A stretch of DNA of 64,000 bases from Streptomyces sp. NBC_01214 (GTDB lineage Bacteria; Actinomycetota; Actinomycetes; Streptomycetales; Streptomycetaceae): NCBI RefSeq assembly GCF_026340975.1, contig NZ_JAPEOS010000002.1:390501-454500 (forward strand), in the 5' to 3' direction. The notes below the pieces were generated by a model that worked only from the letters and a program-made list of their open reading frames with translations, was not told where the DNA came from and did no database searches. The stretch's first letter is position 1, and each line of letters begins with the position of its first letter. A program made the position numbers and the translations under genes. This document shows, piece by piece, positions 25,368-33,468 of this stretch.

Positions 25368-26504
25368 ATGAACGAGACAGCGACGCGCGTGTACGCCGAG
25401 ATCGATCTTGACGCCGTACGGGAGAACGTGCGCGCACTGCGCGAGCGGGCGCCCGGGGCAGAGTTGATGGCCGTGGTCAAGGCGAATGCCTACGGGCACG
25501 GGGCCCTGGAGTGCGCCAAGGCCGCGCAGGAGGCCGGTGCCACCTGGCTCGGGGCCGCCACGCCCGACGAGGCCCTCGCGCTCCGCGCCGCCGGGATCCA
25601 GGGGCGCCTCATGTGCTGGCTCTGGACGCCGGGCGGGCCCTGGCGGGAGGCCGTCGAGGCCGATCTCGACGTCTCCGTCAGCGGAATGTGGGCCCTCGAC
25701 GAGGTGTGCGGTGCCGCCCGCGCGGCGGGCCGCACCGCACGCATCCAGCTCAAGGCCGACACCGGCCTCGGCCGCAACGGCTGCCAGCCCGCCGACTGGG
25801 AGGCGCTGGTCGCGGCGGCCGTCGCCGCCCAGGCCGAGGGGATCGTCAAGGTCACCGGCGTCTGGTCGCACTTCGCCTGCGCCGACGAGCCCGGGCACCC
25901 CTCGATCCAGCTCCAGCTGGCCGCCTTCCGCGACATGCTCGCGTACGCCGAGAAGGCGGGCGTCGAGCCCGAGGTCCGGCACATCGCCAACTCGCCGGCC
26001 ACCTTGACCCTGCCCGAGTCCCACTTCGACCTGGTGCGCTGCGGGCTGGCCGTCTACGGGGTCTCTCCCGCCCCTGAGCTCGGCACCCCGGCCCAGCTGG
26101 GCCTGCGGCCCGCGATGACCCTCAAGGCCTCCCTGGCGCTGGTCAAGACGGTCCCCGCCGGGCACGGGGTGAGCTACGGCCACCACTACGTCACCGACGC
26201 CGAGACGACCCTCGCGCTGGTCCCCGCCGGCTACGCCGACGGCCTCCCGCGGCAGGCCTCGGGCCTCGGCCCGGTGCTCATCGGCGGCAAGATCCGCCAC
26301 GTCGCCGGGCGCGTCGCGATGGACCAGTTCGTGGTCGACTTGGAAGGAGACCACGCCCGCGCCGGTGACGAGGCCGTCATCTTCGGGGACGCGGAACGCG
26401 GTGAACCGACCGCCGAGGACTGGGCACGGGCAGCGCACACGATCGCGTATGAGATCGTCACCCGTATCGGTGCACGTGTGCCCCGGGTGTACCTGGGCGG
26501 CTGA
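25368..26504 (+). CDS. alr: Alanine racemase
   Basis: Alr makes D-alanine for peptidoglycan using pyridoxal phosphate. The 378-residue protein has the PLP lysine in LMAVVKANAYGHGA at about residue 40, and the catalytic Tyr in GVSYGHHYVT at about residue 270. TGLGRNG and RVAMDQFVVDL are also conserved. The chosen ATG gives MNETATRVYAEIDLDAVREN, the family N-terminus. It starts a run of genes through tsaD. Confidence 0.95.
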   Translation: MNETATRVYAEIDLDAVRENVRALRERAPGAELMAVVKANAYGHGALECAKAAQEAGATWLGAATPDEALALRAAGIQGRLMCWLWTPGGPWREAVEADLDVSVSGMWALDEVCGAARAAGRTARIQLKADTGLGRNGCQPADWEALVAAAVAAQAEGIVKVTGVWSHFACADEPGHPSIQLQLAAFRDMLAYAEKAGVEPEVRHIANSPATLTLPESHFDLVRCGLAVYGVSPAPELGTPAQLGLRPAMTLKASLALVKTVPAGHGVSYGHHYVTDAETTLALVPAGYADGLPRQASGLGPVLIGGKIRHVAGRVAMDQFVVDLEGDHARAGDEAVIFGDAERGEPTAEDWARAAHTIAYEIVTRIGARVPRVYLGG

Positions 26505-26523
26505 GCGGAGTGAGGGCGGCGGC

Positions 26524-27708
26524 GTGAGCGAGAACTGGCGCAAGGCCGGCTGGGCCGGCGCCGCCATCGGCGTGATAGCCGCGGGCGCGGCGGCCGGTGT
26601 CGCGGTCGAACGGATCACCGTGGGGCGCGGCATGCGGATGAAGGCACGCCTGGCACTCGACGCGGCCGGGGACTACGGGTCCCTGCGCGGCGCCGAGGGA
26701 ATCTGCCGGGCCGAGGACGCCACCGAGCTCTACTACGAGGTCGACGAGCTCCCCGAGGACGGCAAGCGGCGGCGGCTGCGGCGCAAGGCCGAGCCCCAGG
26801 CCACCGTGGTCTTCTGCCACGGCTACTGCCTCGGCCAGGACTCCTGGCACTTCCAGCGCGCCGCGCTGCGCGGCGTGGTCCGGGCGGTCTACTGGGACCA
26901 GCGCAGCCACGGCCGCAGCGCCCGCGGTCTCGCCCAGGCGGACGGCGAGGCGGTGAGCATCGACCAGCTCGGCCGGGACCTGAAGGCCGTCATCGATGCG
27001 ACCGCCCCCGAGGGGCTGCTGATCCTGGTGGGTCACTCGATGGGCGGAATGACCATCATGGGATTCGCCGAGCAGTACCCCGAGATCGTCCGCGACCGCG
27101 TCGTCGGCGTGGCCCTGGTCGGCACCTCCAGCGGTCGCCTCGACGAGGTGACGTACGGGCTCCCGGCCGCCGGCATGGGGGCCGTGCGCCGGCTCCTGCC
27201 GGGCGTGCTCAAGGCGCTCGGCTCGCAGGTGGAGCTGGTGGAGAAGGGCCGGCGGGCCACCGCGGACCTCTTCGCCGGAATGATCAAGATGTATTCGTTC
27301 GGTTCCCGGGACGTGGATCCGGGCGTCGCGCGGTTCGCGGAGCGGCTGATCGAGGCCACGCCCATCGACGTGGTCGCCGAGTTCTACCCGGCCTTCCAGA
27401 CCCACGACAAGACCTCCGCGCTCCAGCTGTTCGCGGACCTGCCGGTCACGGTCATGGCCGGGGACAAGGACATGATCACCCCGCCCGCGCACAGCGTCGC
27501 CATCAAGGAGGCGCTCCCCGGCGCCGACCTCGTGGTCCTGGAGTCCACCGGGCACCTGATGATGCTGGAACGCCCGGAGACCGTGACGCGGCTGCTCACC
27601 GAGCTGCTGGCGCGCACCGGGGCGGCGGCCCTCCCCGCAGCGACTAACGTTGGCGGGCATGGAAGAAGTACCGCTGGAAGCACAGCGCAGCCAGGCACCG
27701 GCACCTGA
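26524..27708 (+). CDS. Alpha/beta hydrolase with N-terminal membrane segment
   Basis: The 394-residue protein has an N-terminal hydrophobic Ala/Gly-rich helix (about residues 10-28), then a hydrolase fold. FCHGYCLGQDSWHFQ gives the oxyanion region, VGHSMGGMT the nucleophile Ser, DLPVTVMAGDKDM the Asp and ESTGHLMMLERPE the His. The substrate is unknown. GTG 26524 is 19 bases after the alr stop. The end overlaps tsaE by 50 bases. The alr-hydrolase-tsaE order is common in actinobacteria. Confidence 0.85.
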   Translation: MSENWRKAGWAGAAIGVIAAGAAAGVAVERITVGRGMRMKARLALDAAGDYGSLRGAEGICRAEDATELYYEVDELPEDGKRRRLRRKAEPQATVVFCHGYCLGQDSWHFQRAALRGVVRAVYWDQRSHGRSARGLAQADGEAVSIDQLGRDLKAVIDATAPEGLLILVGHSMGGMTIMGFAEQYPEIVRDRVVGVALVGTSSGRLDEVTYGLPAAGMGAVRRLLPGVLKALGSQVELVEKGRRATADLFAGMIKMYSFGSRDVDPGVARFAERLIEATPIDVVAEFYPAFQTHDKTSALQLFADLPVTVMAGDKDMITPPAHSVAIKEALPGADLVVLESTGHLMMLERPETVTRLLTELLARTGAAALPAATNVGGHGRSTAGSTAQPGTGT

Positions 27709-28225
27709 GGCCGCGGCCGGCGCGGAGACCCGGATCACCATCGACTCCCCGGACGCGATGCAGGAATTGGGCCGCAGGATCGCCGCCCTGCTGCGCCCCG
27801 GCGACCTCGTCCTGCTGACCGGCGAGCTGGGCGCGGGCAAGACCACGCTCACCCGGGGCCTCGGCGAGGGCCTGGGCGTGCGCGGGGCCGTGACCTCGCC
27901 GACCTTCGTGATCGCCCGGGTGCACCCCTCACTGACCGGCGGACCGGCGCTGGTGCACGTGGACGCGTACCGCCTGGGCGGCGGGCTGGACGAGATGGAG
28001 GACCTGGACCTCGACGTCTCGCTGCCCGAGTCCGTGGTGGTCGTGGAGTGGGGCGACGGCAAGGTGGAGGAGCTCTCCGACGACCGGCTGCACGTGGTGA
28101 TCGCGCGGGCGGTCGGTCACGAGGAGGTCCTGGACGACGTGCGGGAGGTCCAGGTGCGCGGGGTCGGTTCGCGCTGGAGCGCAGGGGCCGGGCTGGACGC
28201 CCTCGCCGGCGCCCTCTCGGAGTAA
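27659..28225 (+). CDS. tsaE: tRNA t6A biosynthesis ATPase TsaE
   Basis: TsaE is the ATPase partner of TsaB and TsaD in forming N6-threonylcarbamoyladenosine at tRNA position 37. The 188-residue product has the Walker A GELGAGKTTLTRGLGEGLG, then VTSPTFVIA and HVDAYRLGG, the core of the family. The C-terminus is about 30 residues longer than the minimal fold. A TTG at 27650 is an alternative start. TAACGT lies 8 bases before the ATG, so a leaderless start is possible. Confidence 0.93.
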   Translation: MEEVPLEAQRSQAPAPEAAAGAETRITIDSPDAMQELGRRIAALLRPGDLVLLTGELGAGKTTLTRGLGEGLGVRGAVTSPTFVIARVHPSLTGGPALVHVDAYRLGGGLDEMEDLDLDVSLPESVVVVEWGDGKVEELSDDRLHVVIARAVGHEEVLDDVREVQVRGVGSRWSAGAGLDALAGALSE

Positions 28226-28296
28226 ACGTACCGACAACTCGTCGGCAAGATATTGCGCTGTCGGCTGCCCTCGTGGTGACATGGTACCGAGAGTTT

Positions 28297-28312
28297 CTTA
28301 GGTATGCCTAAG
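28297..28312. promoter_or_regulatory. Iron-box-like palindrome
   Basis: CTTAGG-TATG-CCTAAG is a 6-4-6 inverted repeat 28 bases before the ATG of the small gene at 28341. Its TTAGG/CCTAA arms resemble the iron boxes bound by DtxR-type regulators (DmdR1) in Streptomyces, but the full 19-base consensus has a longer centre. It may be an operator; the regulator is not known. Confidence 0.35.
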
Positions 28313-28340
28313 TACGGTGTCCCGGGTCCAGGAGGCAGCC

Positions 28341-28526
28341 ATGTCGGCACCAGCAGGAGCACATCGCGAACCCCGCCCGTCCACCGTCTCCATGTGGACG
28401 CTCCTCGCCGCCGGCGTGGCCGCCACCGCCGTCTCCACACCGCCCGCGCGGGAGTACGCCACGGCCCCGGCCGGGCCCGCCGACACCGCACGCGAAGAGG
28501 CCGCTCCGGAGTCCGAAGCGGCCTAG
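28341..28526 (+). CDS. Small hypothetical protein with one hydrophobic segment
   Basis: The 61-residue product starts MSAPAGAHREPRPSTVSMW and has one hydrophobic stretch (about residues 19-32, MWTLLAAGVAATAVS) followed by a polar, Glu-rich tail. AGGAGG at 28330-28335 is an excellent ribosome-binding site, the main reason to accept it. The function is unknown. It follows the palindrome at 28297. Confidence 0.5.
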   Translation: MSAPAGAHREPRPSTVSMWTLLAAGVAATAVSTPPAREYATAPAGPADTAREEAAPESEAA

Positions 28527-28604
28527 GCCCTGTCGCCGTGCGAGCGGTGCCCCGTCACCCGGTCGGGTGAAGCGTGGGGGAGTCCGTCAGATCCGTCGGA
28601 TCCG

Positions 28605-29159
28605 TCAGGGGACGACGACGACCTTCGACGCGATCGTCGCGAAGGCCCACATCGCGTCGCCGTCGGCACGGCTCATGCGGATGCCGCCGGTCTTCTTGTT
28701 CGGGTCGGGCTCCGGCATCGCACCGTCCGTACGGGCGCTGAAACCGACCGCCACGCCCTCCGCGGTGGCGAACCGCACGACGTGCTCGATCGGCACGCCG
28801 TCCGAGCCGGTGACCGCACCCGAGCGCGACCCGACCGTGTAGCTGCCCGGCTTCGGGTGCACCGTGCTCGGCATCACCGCGAACGACTTCGGCGGCTGCG
28901 CGGGGTCGCCGACCAGCCACACCCGCTTCTGGCCCACCGAGTACACGACGCGCACCCCGGTGCCGGAACCCTCGGGCACGGCCGCCGGCTTCGCCGGGTC
29001 CTGCTTGGCGGCCGGGCTCGCGGCGGGGGCCGGTTCCTGCACGGCGGCCTTCGGGGGACGCGCGGGCGCCGTGGCGGAAGCCTGGTAGCCGAGGAAGCCG
29101 ACGACGGCCACTGCCGCGGCGGTGAGCCCGGCCACGATTCCCGAGCTGCTGCGTGCCAC
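28605..29159 (-). CDS. L,D-transpeptidase-like protein lacking the catalytic cysteine
   Basis: The 184-residue product has an N-terminal membrane anchor (about residues 8-24), an Ala/Pro/Lys linker, and a C-terminal domain like YkuD (L,D-transpeptidase). VRVVYSVGQKRVWLVGD and PKPGSYTVGSRS fit that fold. The conserved end motif is normally S-H-G-C-I-R-M; here it is KKTGGIRMSRADGDAMW, so the nucleophile Cys is Gly. A binding or regulatory role at the cell wall is more likely than catalysis. GTG 29159 follows AAAGGTGGAG; GTG 29192 is an alternative start. Confidence 0.6.
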   Translation of the reverse strand: MARSSSGIVAGLTAAAVAVVGFLGYQASATAPARPPKAAVQEPAPAASPAAKQDPAKPAAVPEGSGTGVRVVYSVGQKRVWLVGDPAQPPKSFAVMPSTVHPKPGSYTVGSRSGAVTGSDGVPIEHVVRFATAEGVAVGFSARTDGAMPEPDPNKKTGGIRMSRADGDAMWAFATIASKVVVVP

Positions 29160-29266
29160 CTTGCTCCACCTTTCCGCGCCGACCGATACCACGTCAGGTA
29201 CCCCGTCGAAAGGTAGCAGCCGCCCTGCTCCCAGACCGGCCGCGAGGGGTGCGGCCGCCGGAGTCG

Positions 29267-29272
29267 TAGGCT
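29267..29272 (+). promoter_or_regulatory. Leaderless-type -10 element before tsaB
   Basis: TAGGCT, six bases (GTTCGC), then the GTG start at 29279. No ribosome-binding site is visible. Confidence 0.45.
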
Positions 29273-29278
29273 GTTCGC

Positions 29279-29941
29279 GTGCTCTTGCTCGCCGTAGATA
29301 CCGCCACGCCCGCCGTCACCGTCGCCCTGCACGACGGTGAGTCCGTCGTCGCCGAGTCGAACCAGGTCGACGCCCGCCGCCACGGGGAGCTCCTGCTGCC
29401 CTCCGTGGACAAGGTCCTCGCCGAGGCCGGGGTCACGCTCGAAGCCGTCACCGGCGTCGTCGTCGGTGTCGGCCCCGGCCCCTACACCGGGCTGCGCGTC
29501 GGCCTCGTCACCGCCTCCACCTTCGCCGCCGTGCTGGGCGTGCCCGTGCACGGCCTGTGCACGCTCGACGGCCTCGCGTACGCCGCCGGGGCAGCCGGCA
29601 TCGAGGGCCCCTTCACCGTCGCCACCGACGCGCGGCGCAAGGAGGTCTACTGGGCCCGGTACGAAGACCCGCGCACGCGCGTCGGCGAGCCCGCCGTGGA
29701 CCGCCCGGCCGACATCGCCGAGCAGGTCGCGGGCCTGCCCGCGGTCGGCCAGGGCGCGCTCCTGTACCCCGAGGTCTTCCAGGACGCCCGGGGCCCCGAG
29801 CACCAGTCGGCCGCGGCGCTGGCCTCGCTGGCCGCGGAACGACTGGCCGCAGGCCTGGAGTTCCTGCCTCCGACCCCCCTCTACCTGCGCCGGCCCGACG
29901 CCCAGGTGCCCAAGAACTACAAGGTGGTCACCCCGCAGTGA
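29279..29941 (+). CDS. tsaB: tRNA t6A biosynthesis protein TsaB
   Basis: TsaB is a catalytically inactive paralogue of TsaD that scaffolds the t6A complex. The 220-residue protein begins MLLLAVDTATPAVTVALHDG and has VGVGPGPYTGLRVGLVTA, the ASKHA-fold pattern of TsaB. Its stop overlaps the GTG start of rimI (GTGA), so the two are translated together. The tsaB-rimI-tsaD order is conserved across actinobacteria. Confidence 0.93.
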   Translation: MLLLAVDTATPAVTVALHDGESVVAESNQVDARRHGELLLPSVDKVLAEAGVTLEAVTGVVVGVGPGPYTGLRVGLVTASTFAAVLGVPVHGLCTLDGLAYAAGAAGIEGPFTVATDARRKEVYWARYEDPRTRVGEPAVDRPADIAEQVAGLPAVGQGALLYPEVFQDARGPEHQSAAALASLAAERLAAGLEFLPPTPLYLRRPDAQVPKNYKVVTPQ

Positions 29942-30450
29942 CCCCGGCGACCCCCCACACCGTGCGCGAGATGCGCTGGTGGGACATCGGGCCCGTGCTG
30001 GAACTGGAGCACGAGCTGTTCCCCGAGGACGCCTGGTCCGCCGGGATGTTCTGGTCCGAACTCGCCCACGCCCGCGGCCCGCAGGCCACGCGCCACTACG
30101 TCGTCGCCGAGGACGCGGCGGGCCGGCTGGTGGGCTACGCCGGACTGGCGGCCGCCGGCGACCTGGCCGACGTACAGACCATCGCGGCCGCGCGCGACCA
30201 GTGGGGGACCGGGCTCGGCGCCCGGCTCCTGACCGACCTGCTGCGCGCCGCCACCGCGTTCGAATGCGCCGAGGTGCTGCTGGAGGTGCGGGTGGACAAC
30301 ACCCGCGCCCAGAAGCTCTACGAGCGCTTCGGCTTCGAGCCCATCGGCTTCCGGCGCGGCTACTACCAGCCCGGCAACGTCGACGCGCTCGTCATGCGAC
30401 TGACCGACCCCGCACAAGCACGAACTGAGAGCAGTGAGAGCAATGGCTGA
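29938..30450 (+). CDS. rimI: Ribosomal-protein-alanine N-acetyltransferase (GNAT)
   Basis: RimI-type enzymes acetylate the N-terminal alanine of ribosomal protein S18. The 170-residue GNAT protein has the acetyl-CoA loop QWGTGLGARLL, then LLEVRVDNTRAQKLYERFGF and a Tyr-rich C-terminal GYYQPGNVDALVM, standard for RimI. GTG 29938 overlaps the tsaB stop, and its own end overlaps tsaD by 8 bases. The actual substrate cannot be read from sequence. Confidence 0.88.
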   Translation: MTPATPHTVREMRWWDIGPVLELEHELFPEDAWSAGMFWSELAHARGPQATRHYVVAEDAAGRLVGYAGLAAAGDLADVQTIAAARDQWGTGLGARLLTDLLRAATAFECAEVLLEVRVDNTRAQKLYERFGFEPIGFRRGYYQPGNVDALVMRLTDPAQARTESSESNG

Positions 30451-31576
30451 CGAACCGCTCGTCCTCGGCATCGAGACCTCCTGCGACGAGACCGGCGTCG
30501 GCGTCGTCCGCGGCACCACCCTGCTCGCGGACGCGATCGCGTCGAGCGTCGACGAGCACGCCCGCTTCGGCGGCGTCGTGCCCGAGGTGGCCTCGCGGGC
30601 CCATCTGGAGGCGATGGTCCCCACCATCGACCGCGCCCTGAAGGAGGCCGGGGTCAGCGCCCGCGACCTCGACGGCATCGCCGTCACCGCGGGTCCCGGC
30701 CTCGCCGGGGCGCTGCTCGTGGGCGTCTCGGCGGCCAAGGCCTACGCGTACGCGCTCGGCAAGCCGCTGTACGGGGTCAACCACCTCGCCTCCCACATCT
30801 GCGTGGACCAGCTGGAGCACGGGCCGCTGCCGGAGCCGACGATGGCGCTGCTGGTGTCCGGCGGGCACTCCTCGCTGCTGCTGGCCCCGGACATCACCTC
30901 CGACGTACGGCCGCTCGGCGCGACCATCGACGACGCGGCGGGCGAGGCCTTCGACAAGATCGCGCGCGTGCTCCAGCTGGGCTTCCCCGGCGGTCCGGTC
31001 ATCGACCGGCTCGCACGCGAGGGCGACCCGAAGGCGATCAACTTCCCGCGCGGGCTGACCGGGCCGCGCGACGCCGCGTACGACTTCTCCTTCTCCGGGC
31101 TCAAGACGGCCGTCGCCCGCTGGATCGAGGCGAAGCGGAACGCGGGCGAGGACGTCCCGGTGCGCGATGTGGCGGCGTCCTTCCAGGAGGCCGTGGTGGA
31201 CGTGCTGACGCGCAAGGCGATCCGGGCGTGCAAGGACGAGGGCGTCGACCACCTGATGATCGGCGGCGGCGTCGCGGCCAACTCCCGACTGCGCTCGCTG
31301 GCGCAGGAGCGGTGTGACGCCGCGGGGATCGTGCTGCGCGTGCCGCGGCCGAAGCTGTGCACGGACAACGGCGCGATGGTCGCGGCGCTGGGCGCGGAGA
31401 TGGTCAAGCGGAACCGTCCCGCGTCGGACTGGGACCTGTCGGCGGACTCCTCGCTGCCGGTGACGGACCCGCACGTGCCGGGTACCGCGCACACGCACGA
31501 ACACGGCCACGGCCACGGCCACACCCACGATCACGACCACGTGCACGAACTGAGCAAGGACAACCTGTACTCGTGA
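30443..31576 (+). CDS. tsaD: tRNA t6A synthase TsaD with histidine-rich C-terminal tail
   Basis: TsaD transfers the threonylcarbamoyl group to adenosine 37 of ANN-decoding tRNAs. The 377-residue protein has LGIETSCDETGVGVV, the metal-binding HLASH, ALLVSGGHSSLLL and TDNGAMVAALG. The usual fold ends near residue 335; an extra tail carries HTHEHGHGHGHTHDHDHVH, 10 His in 19 residues, before ELSKDNLYS. The ATG at 30443 lies inside the end of rimI; GTG 30434 is an alternative start. Confidence 0.93.
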   Translation: MADEPLVLGIETSCDETGVGVVRGTTLLADAIASSVDEHARFGGVVPEVASRAHLEAMVPTIDRALKEAGVSARDLDGIAVTAGPGLAGALLVGVSAAKAYAYALGKPLYGVNHLASHICVDQLEHGPLPEPTMALLVSGGHSSLLLAPDITSDVRPLGATIDDAAGEAFDKIARVLQLGFPGGPVIDRLAREGDPKAINFPRGLTGPRDAAYDFSFSGLKTAVARWIEAKRNAGEDVPVRDVAASFQEAVVDVLTRKAIRACKDEGVDHLMIGGGVAANSRLRSLAQERCDAAGIVLRVPRPKLCTDNGAMVAALGAEMVKRNRPASDWDLSADSSLPVTDPHVPGTAHTHEHGHGHGHTHDHDHVHELSKDNLYS

Positions 31577-31845
31577 GCACCGTCGCGCTGATGTGGGAGG
31601 CCCGGGCCGCACACGACCGGGGCAACGAACTGCTGGAGTGGGCCCGCGCCCAGGTCCTCGCCCGGGAGCCGGTGCGCCGCGAGGTGTTCCGGGCCCCGCA
31701 GGACCGGGTCCTCGTGATCACCTGGTGGGAGGCCGCCGAGGGCGTGGCGGCCGACCTCCCCGAGCTGCCCGAACCCGCGGCCGACCTGATCACGCGGGCG
31801 GTGCACCGCTGGCGGTTCGAGTCGGTGGAGGTCGACGGAGCCTGA
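31573..31845 (+). CDS. Conserved hypothetical protein after tsaD
   Basis: The 90-residue product (MSTVALMWEARAAHDRGNEL) starts at GTG overlapping the tsaD stop (GTGA), so it is co-translated with tsaD. Alternating hydrophobic strands (VLVITWWEA) and one amphipathic helix suggest a small ferredoxin-like fold, like antibiotic-biosynthesis-monooxygenase domains, but no active residue can be named. Function unknown. Confidence 0.65.
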   Translation: MSTVALMWEARAAHDRGNELLEWARAQVLAREPVRREVFRAPQDRVLVITWWEAAEGVAADLPELPEPAADLITRAVHRWRFESVEVDGA

Positions 31846-31937
31846 CCGCCTCCGGCGGCCCGGATCCGTACCGCCGTGCGGGGGGCACCGCTGAACCCGT
31901 ACGGCCGGCCCGGCCCCGCTCGGCGGGTCGCTGCCCG

Positions 31938-32047
31938 CCCCGTACGCCCCGCCCGGCCGGGCCGGTGACCGCCCGATCAGCACCGCACCCGTACGGCCCG
32001 CCCGGCCGCCGCCGGAGGCGCACTGCCGGTCCGGTGACCGTCTGATC
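31938..32047. repeat. Degenerate GC-rich repeats in the spacer
   Basis: CCCGTACGCCCCGCCCGGCC (about 31938) recurs with one change at 31988, and CCGGTGACCGCCCGATC (31962) recurs as CCGGTGACCGTCTGATC (32031). The rest of 31846-32081 holds no gene that I can support. Confidence 0.5.
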
Positions 32048-32081
32048 CGCGCGGCCCGGCTCGTAGCGCCGGACCCGCACC

Positions 32082-33290
32082 TCACCGGCCGGGCGTCGCC
32101 GCAGGCGGTACGGCAGGCGGTACGGCCGGGGCGCCGATGAGCATCGAGGGAGCCCCCGCCACCCGGGTCAGGAAGACGGTCGCGGAGTTCGGCCCCTGCG
32201 GCTTGACCTTCTTGCGCAGCTCCTCGGGCTCGATCGCCGAGCCGCGCTTCTTCACGGTCAGGATCCCGACCCCGCGCTCGCGCAGCAGCGCCTTCAGCTT
32301 CTTCAGGCCGAAGGGCAACACGTCGGTGATCTCGTACGCCGTCGCGTACGGCGTCGCGCGCAGCTCGTCGGCGGTGATGTAGGCGATGGTCGGGTCGATC
32401 AGCCGGCCGTCCAGCTGCCCGGCGACCTCGGCGACGAGGTGGGCCCGGATGACGGCGCCGTCGGGCTCGTAGAGCCAGCGCCCGACCGGCCCGGCCTGCG
32501 GATCGGGCAGCGGATCGGCGGTGTGCAGCCCGCGCGGCCCGGGGAGCAGGGTGGCGCGCACGCTGCCCGGCGCGGTCCCGAACCAGAGCACGGCCTCCTT
32601 GACGTCCCCCTGGTCAGAGATCCACTCGGCCTCGGCCTCTGCGGGCACGGCCTCGTGCGGGATCCCGGGGGCGATCTTGATGGCGGCGTACTTCGCCGCA
32701 CGGGCCGTCTCCACCGCCCACGACAGCGGCGGCGAGTACGACTCCGGGTCGAAGATCCGGCCGCGCCCCCCGCGCCGGGCCGGGTCGATGAAGACGGCGT
32801 CGTAGCCGGCGGTGTCGACCTCCGTCACGTCCGCCTCCCGGACCTCGATCAGGTCCGCCAGCCCCAGTGCCTCGGCATTGGCCCGCGCGACGGCGACCGT
32901 GAGCGGGTCGTGGTCCACCGCGAGCACCCGGATGCCGAGCCGGGCCAGGGCCAGGGCGTCGCCGCCGATGCCGCAGCACAGGTCCGCAAGGCTCCGCACG
33001 CCGAGGGCGGCGAGCCGCTCGGCCCGGTACGAGGCCACGGACGCGCGGGTGGCCATCTCACCACCGCCGGGCGTGAAGTACATCCGGAACGCGTCCTCGG
33101 CGCCGAACTTCGCCACGGCGCGCTGCCGCAGCCGCGCCTGCCCGAGCGCGGCGGAGACCAGGGCGGCGGGGTGCTCGCGGCGCAACCGGGTGGCGACGGC
33201 CAGCTCCTGGGAGGGGTCGTAGTCGCGGAGCGAGTCGAGGAGGGCCCGGCCCTCGGGGGCGAGCAGGGCGGCGAAGTCTTCGGGGGTCAC
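32082..33290 (-). CDS. Class I SAM-dependent methyltransferase, THUMP-like
   Basis: The 402-residue protein has an N-terminal helical region, then a Rossmann methyltransferase core with motif I LADLCCGIGGDALALARLG, AVDHDPLTVAVARANAEALG and VFIDPARRGGR. The C-terminal part (FGLKKLKALLRERGVGILTVKK) resembles the THUMP-like domain of this group, which suggests an RNA or protein substrate. The substrate is not known. It starts at GTG 33290, 6 bases after a -10-like GACAAT. Confidence 0.78.
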   Translation of the reverse strand: MTPEDFAALLAPEGRALLDSLRDYDPSQELAVATRLRREHPAALVSAALGQARLRQRAVAKFGAEDAFRMYFTPGGGEMATRASVASYRAERLAALGVRSLADLCCGIGGDALALARLGIRVLAVDHDPLTVAVARANAEALGLADLIEVREADVTEVDTAGYDAVFIDPARRGGRGRIFDPESYSPPLSWAVETARAAKYAAIKIAPGIPHEAVPAEAEAEWISDQGDVKEAVLWFGTAPGSVRATLLPGPRGLHTADPLPDPQAGPVGRWLYEPDGAVIRAHLVAEVAGQLDGRLIDPTIAYITADELRATPYATAYEITDVLPFGLKKLKALLRERGVGILTVKKRGSAIEPEELRKKVKPQGPNSATVFLTRVAGAPSMLIGAPAVPPAVPPAATPGR

Positions 33291-33296
33291 GGGTCC

Positions 33297-33302
33297 ATTG
33301 TC
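33297..33302 (-). promoter_or_regulatory. Leaderless-type -10 element before the methyltransferase gene
   Basis: Minus-strand GACAAT, six bases (GGACCC), then the GTG at 33290. It is the same layout as coaA. No ribosome-binding site is visible. Confidence 0.45.
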
Positions 33303-33468
33303 GGCGACGGTCCGGCCCGGGGGCGGCGCGGGCGGGACCGGAGGAGGATGGGGAGGGGGTGGGGGAGCGGGCCCTGCGGTGGACCCTGTGGGCCAGTCGA
33401 AGGAAGGTCCGGCCGCGTTCGCGGTGTCTTCCGGGGAGTCCGTGTGTCGGGTGCCAAGATGCGCTGCT

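Noticed and set aside
21469..25437. A minus-strand open frame of 1322 codons opposite glmS, acpS and nnr
   Set aside because: It is the antisense shadow of high-GC genes with strong third-position bias; its product is Arg/Pro/His-rich with no domain, and the + strand genes are certain.
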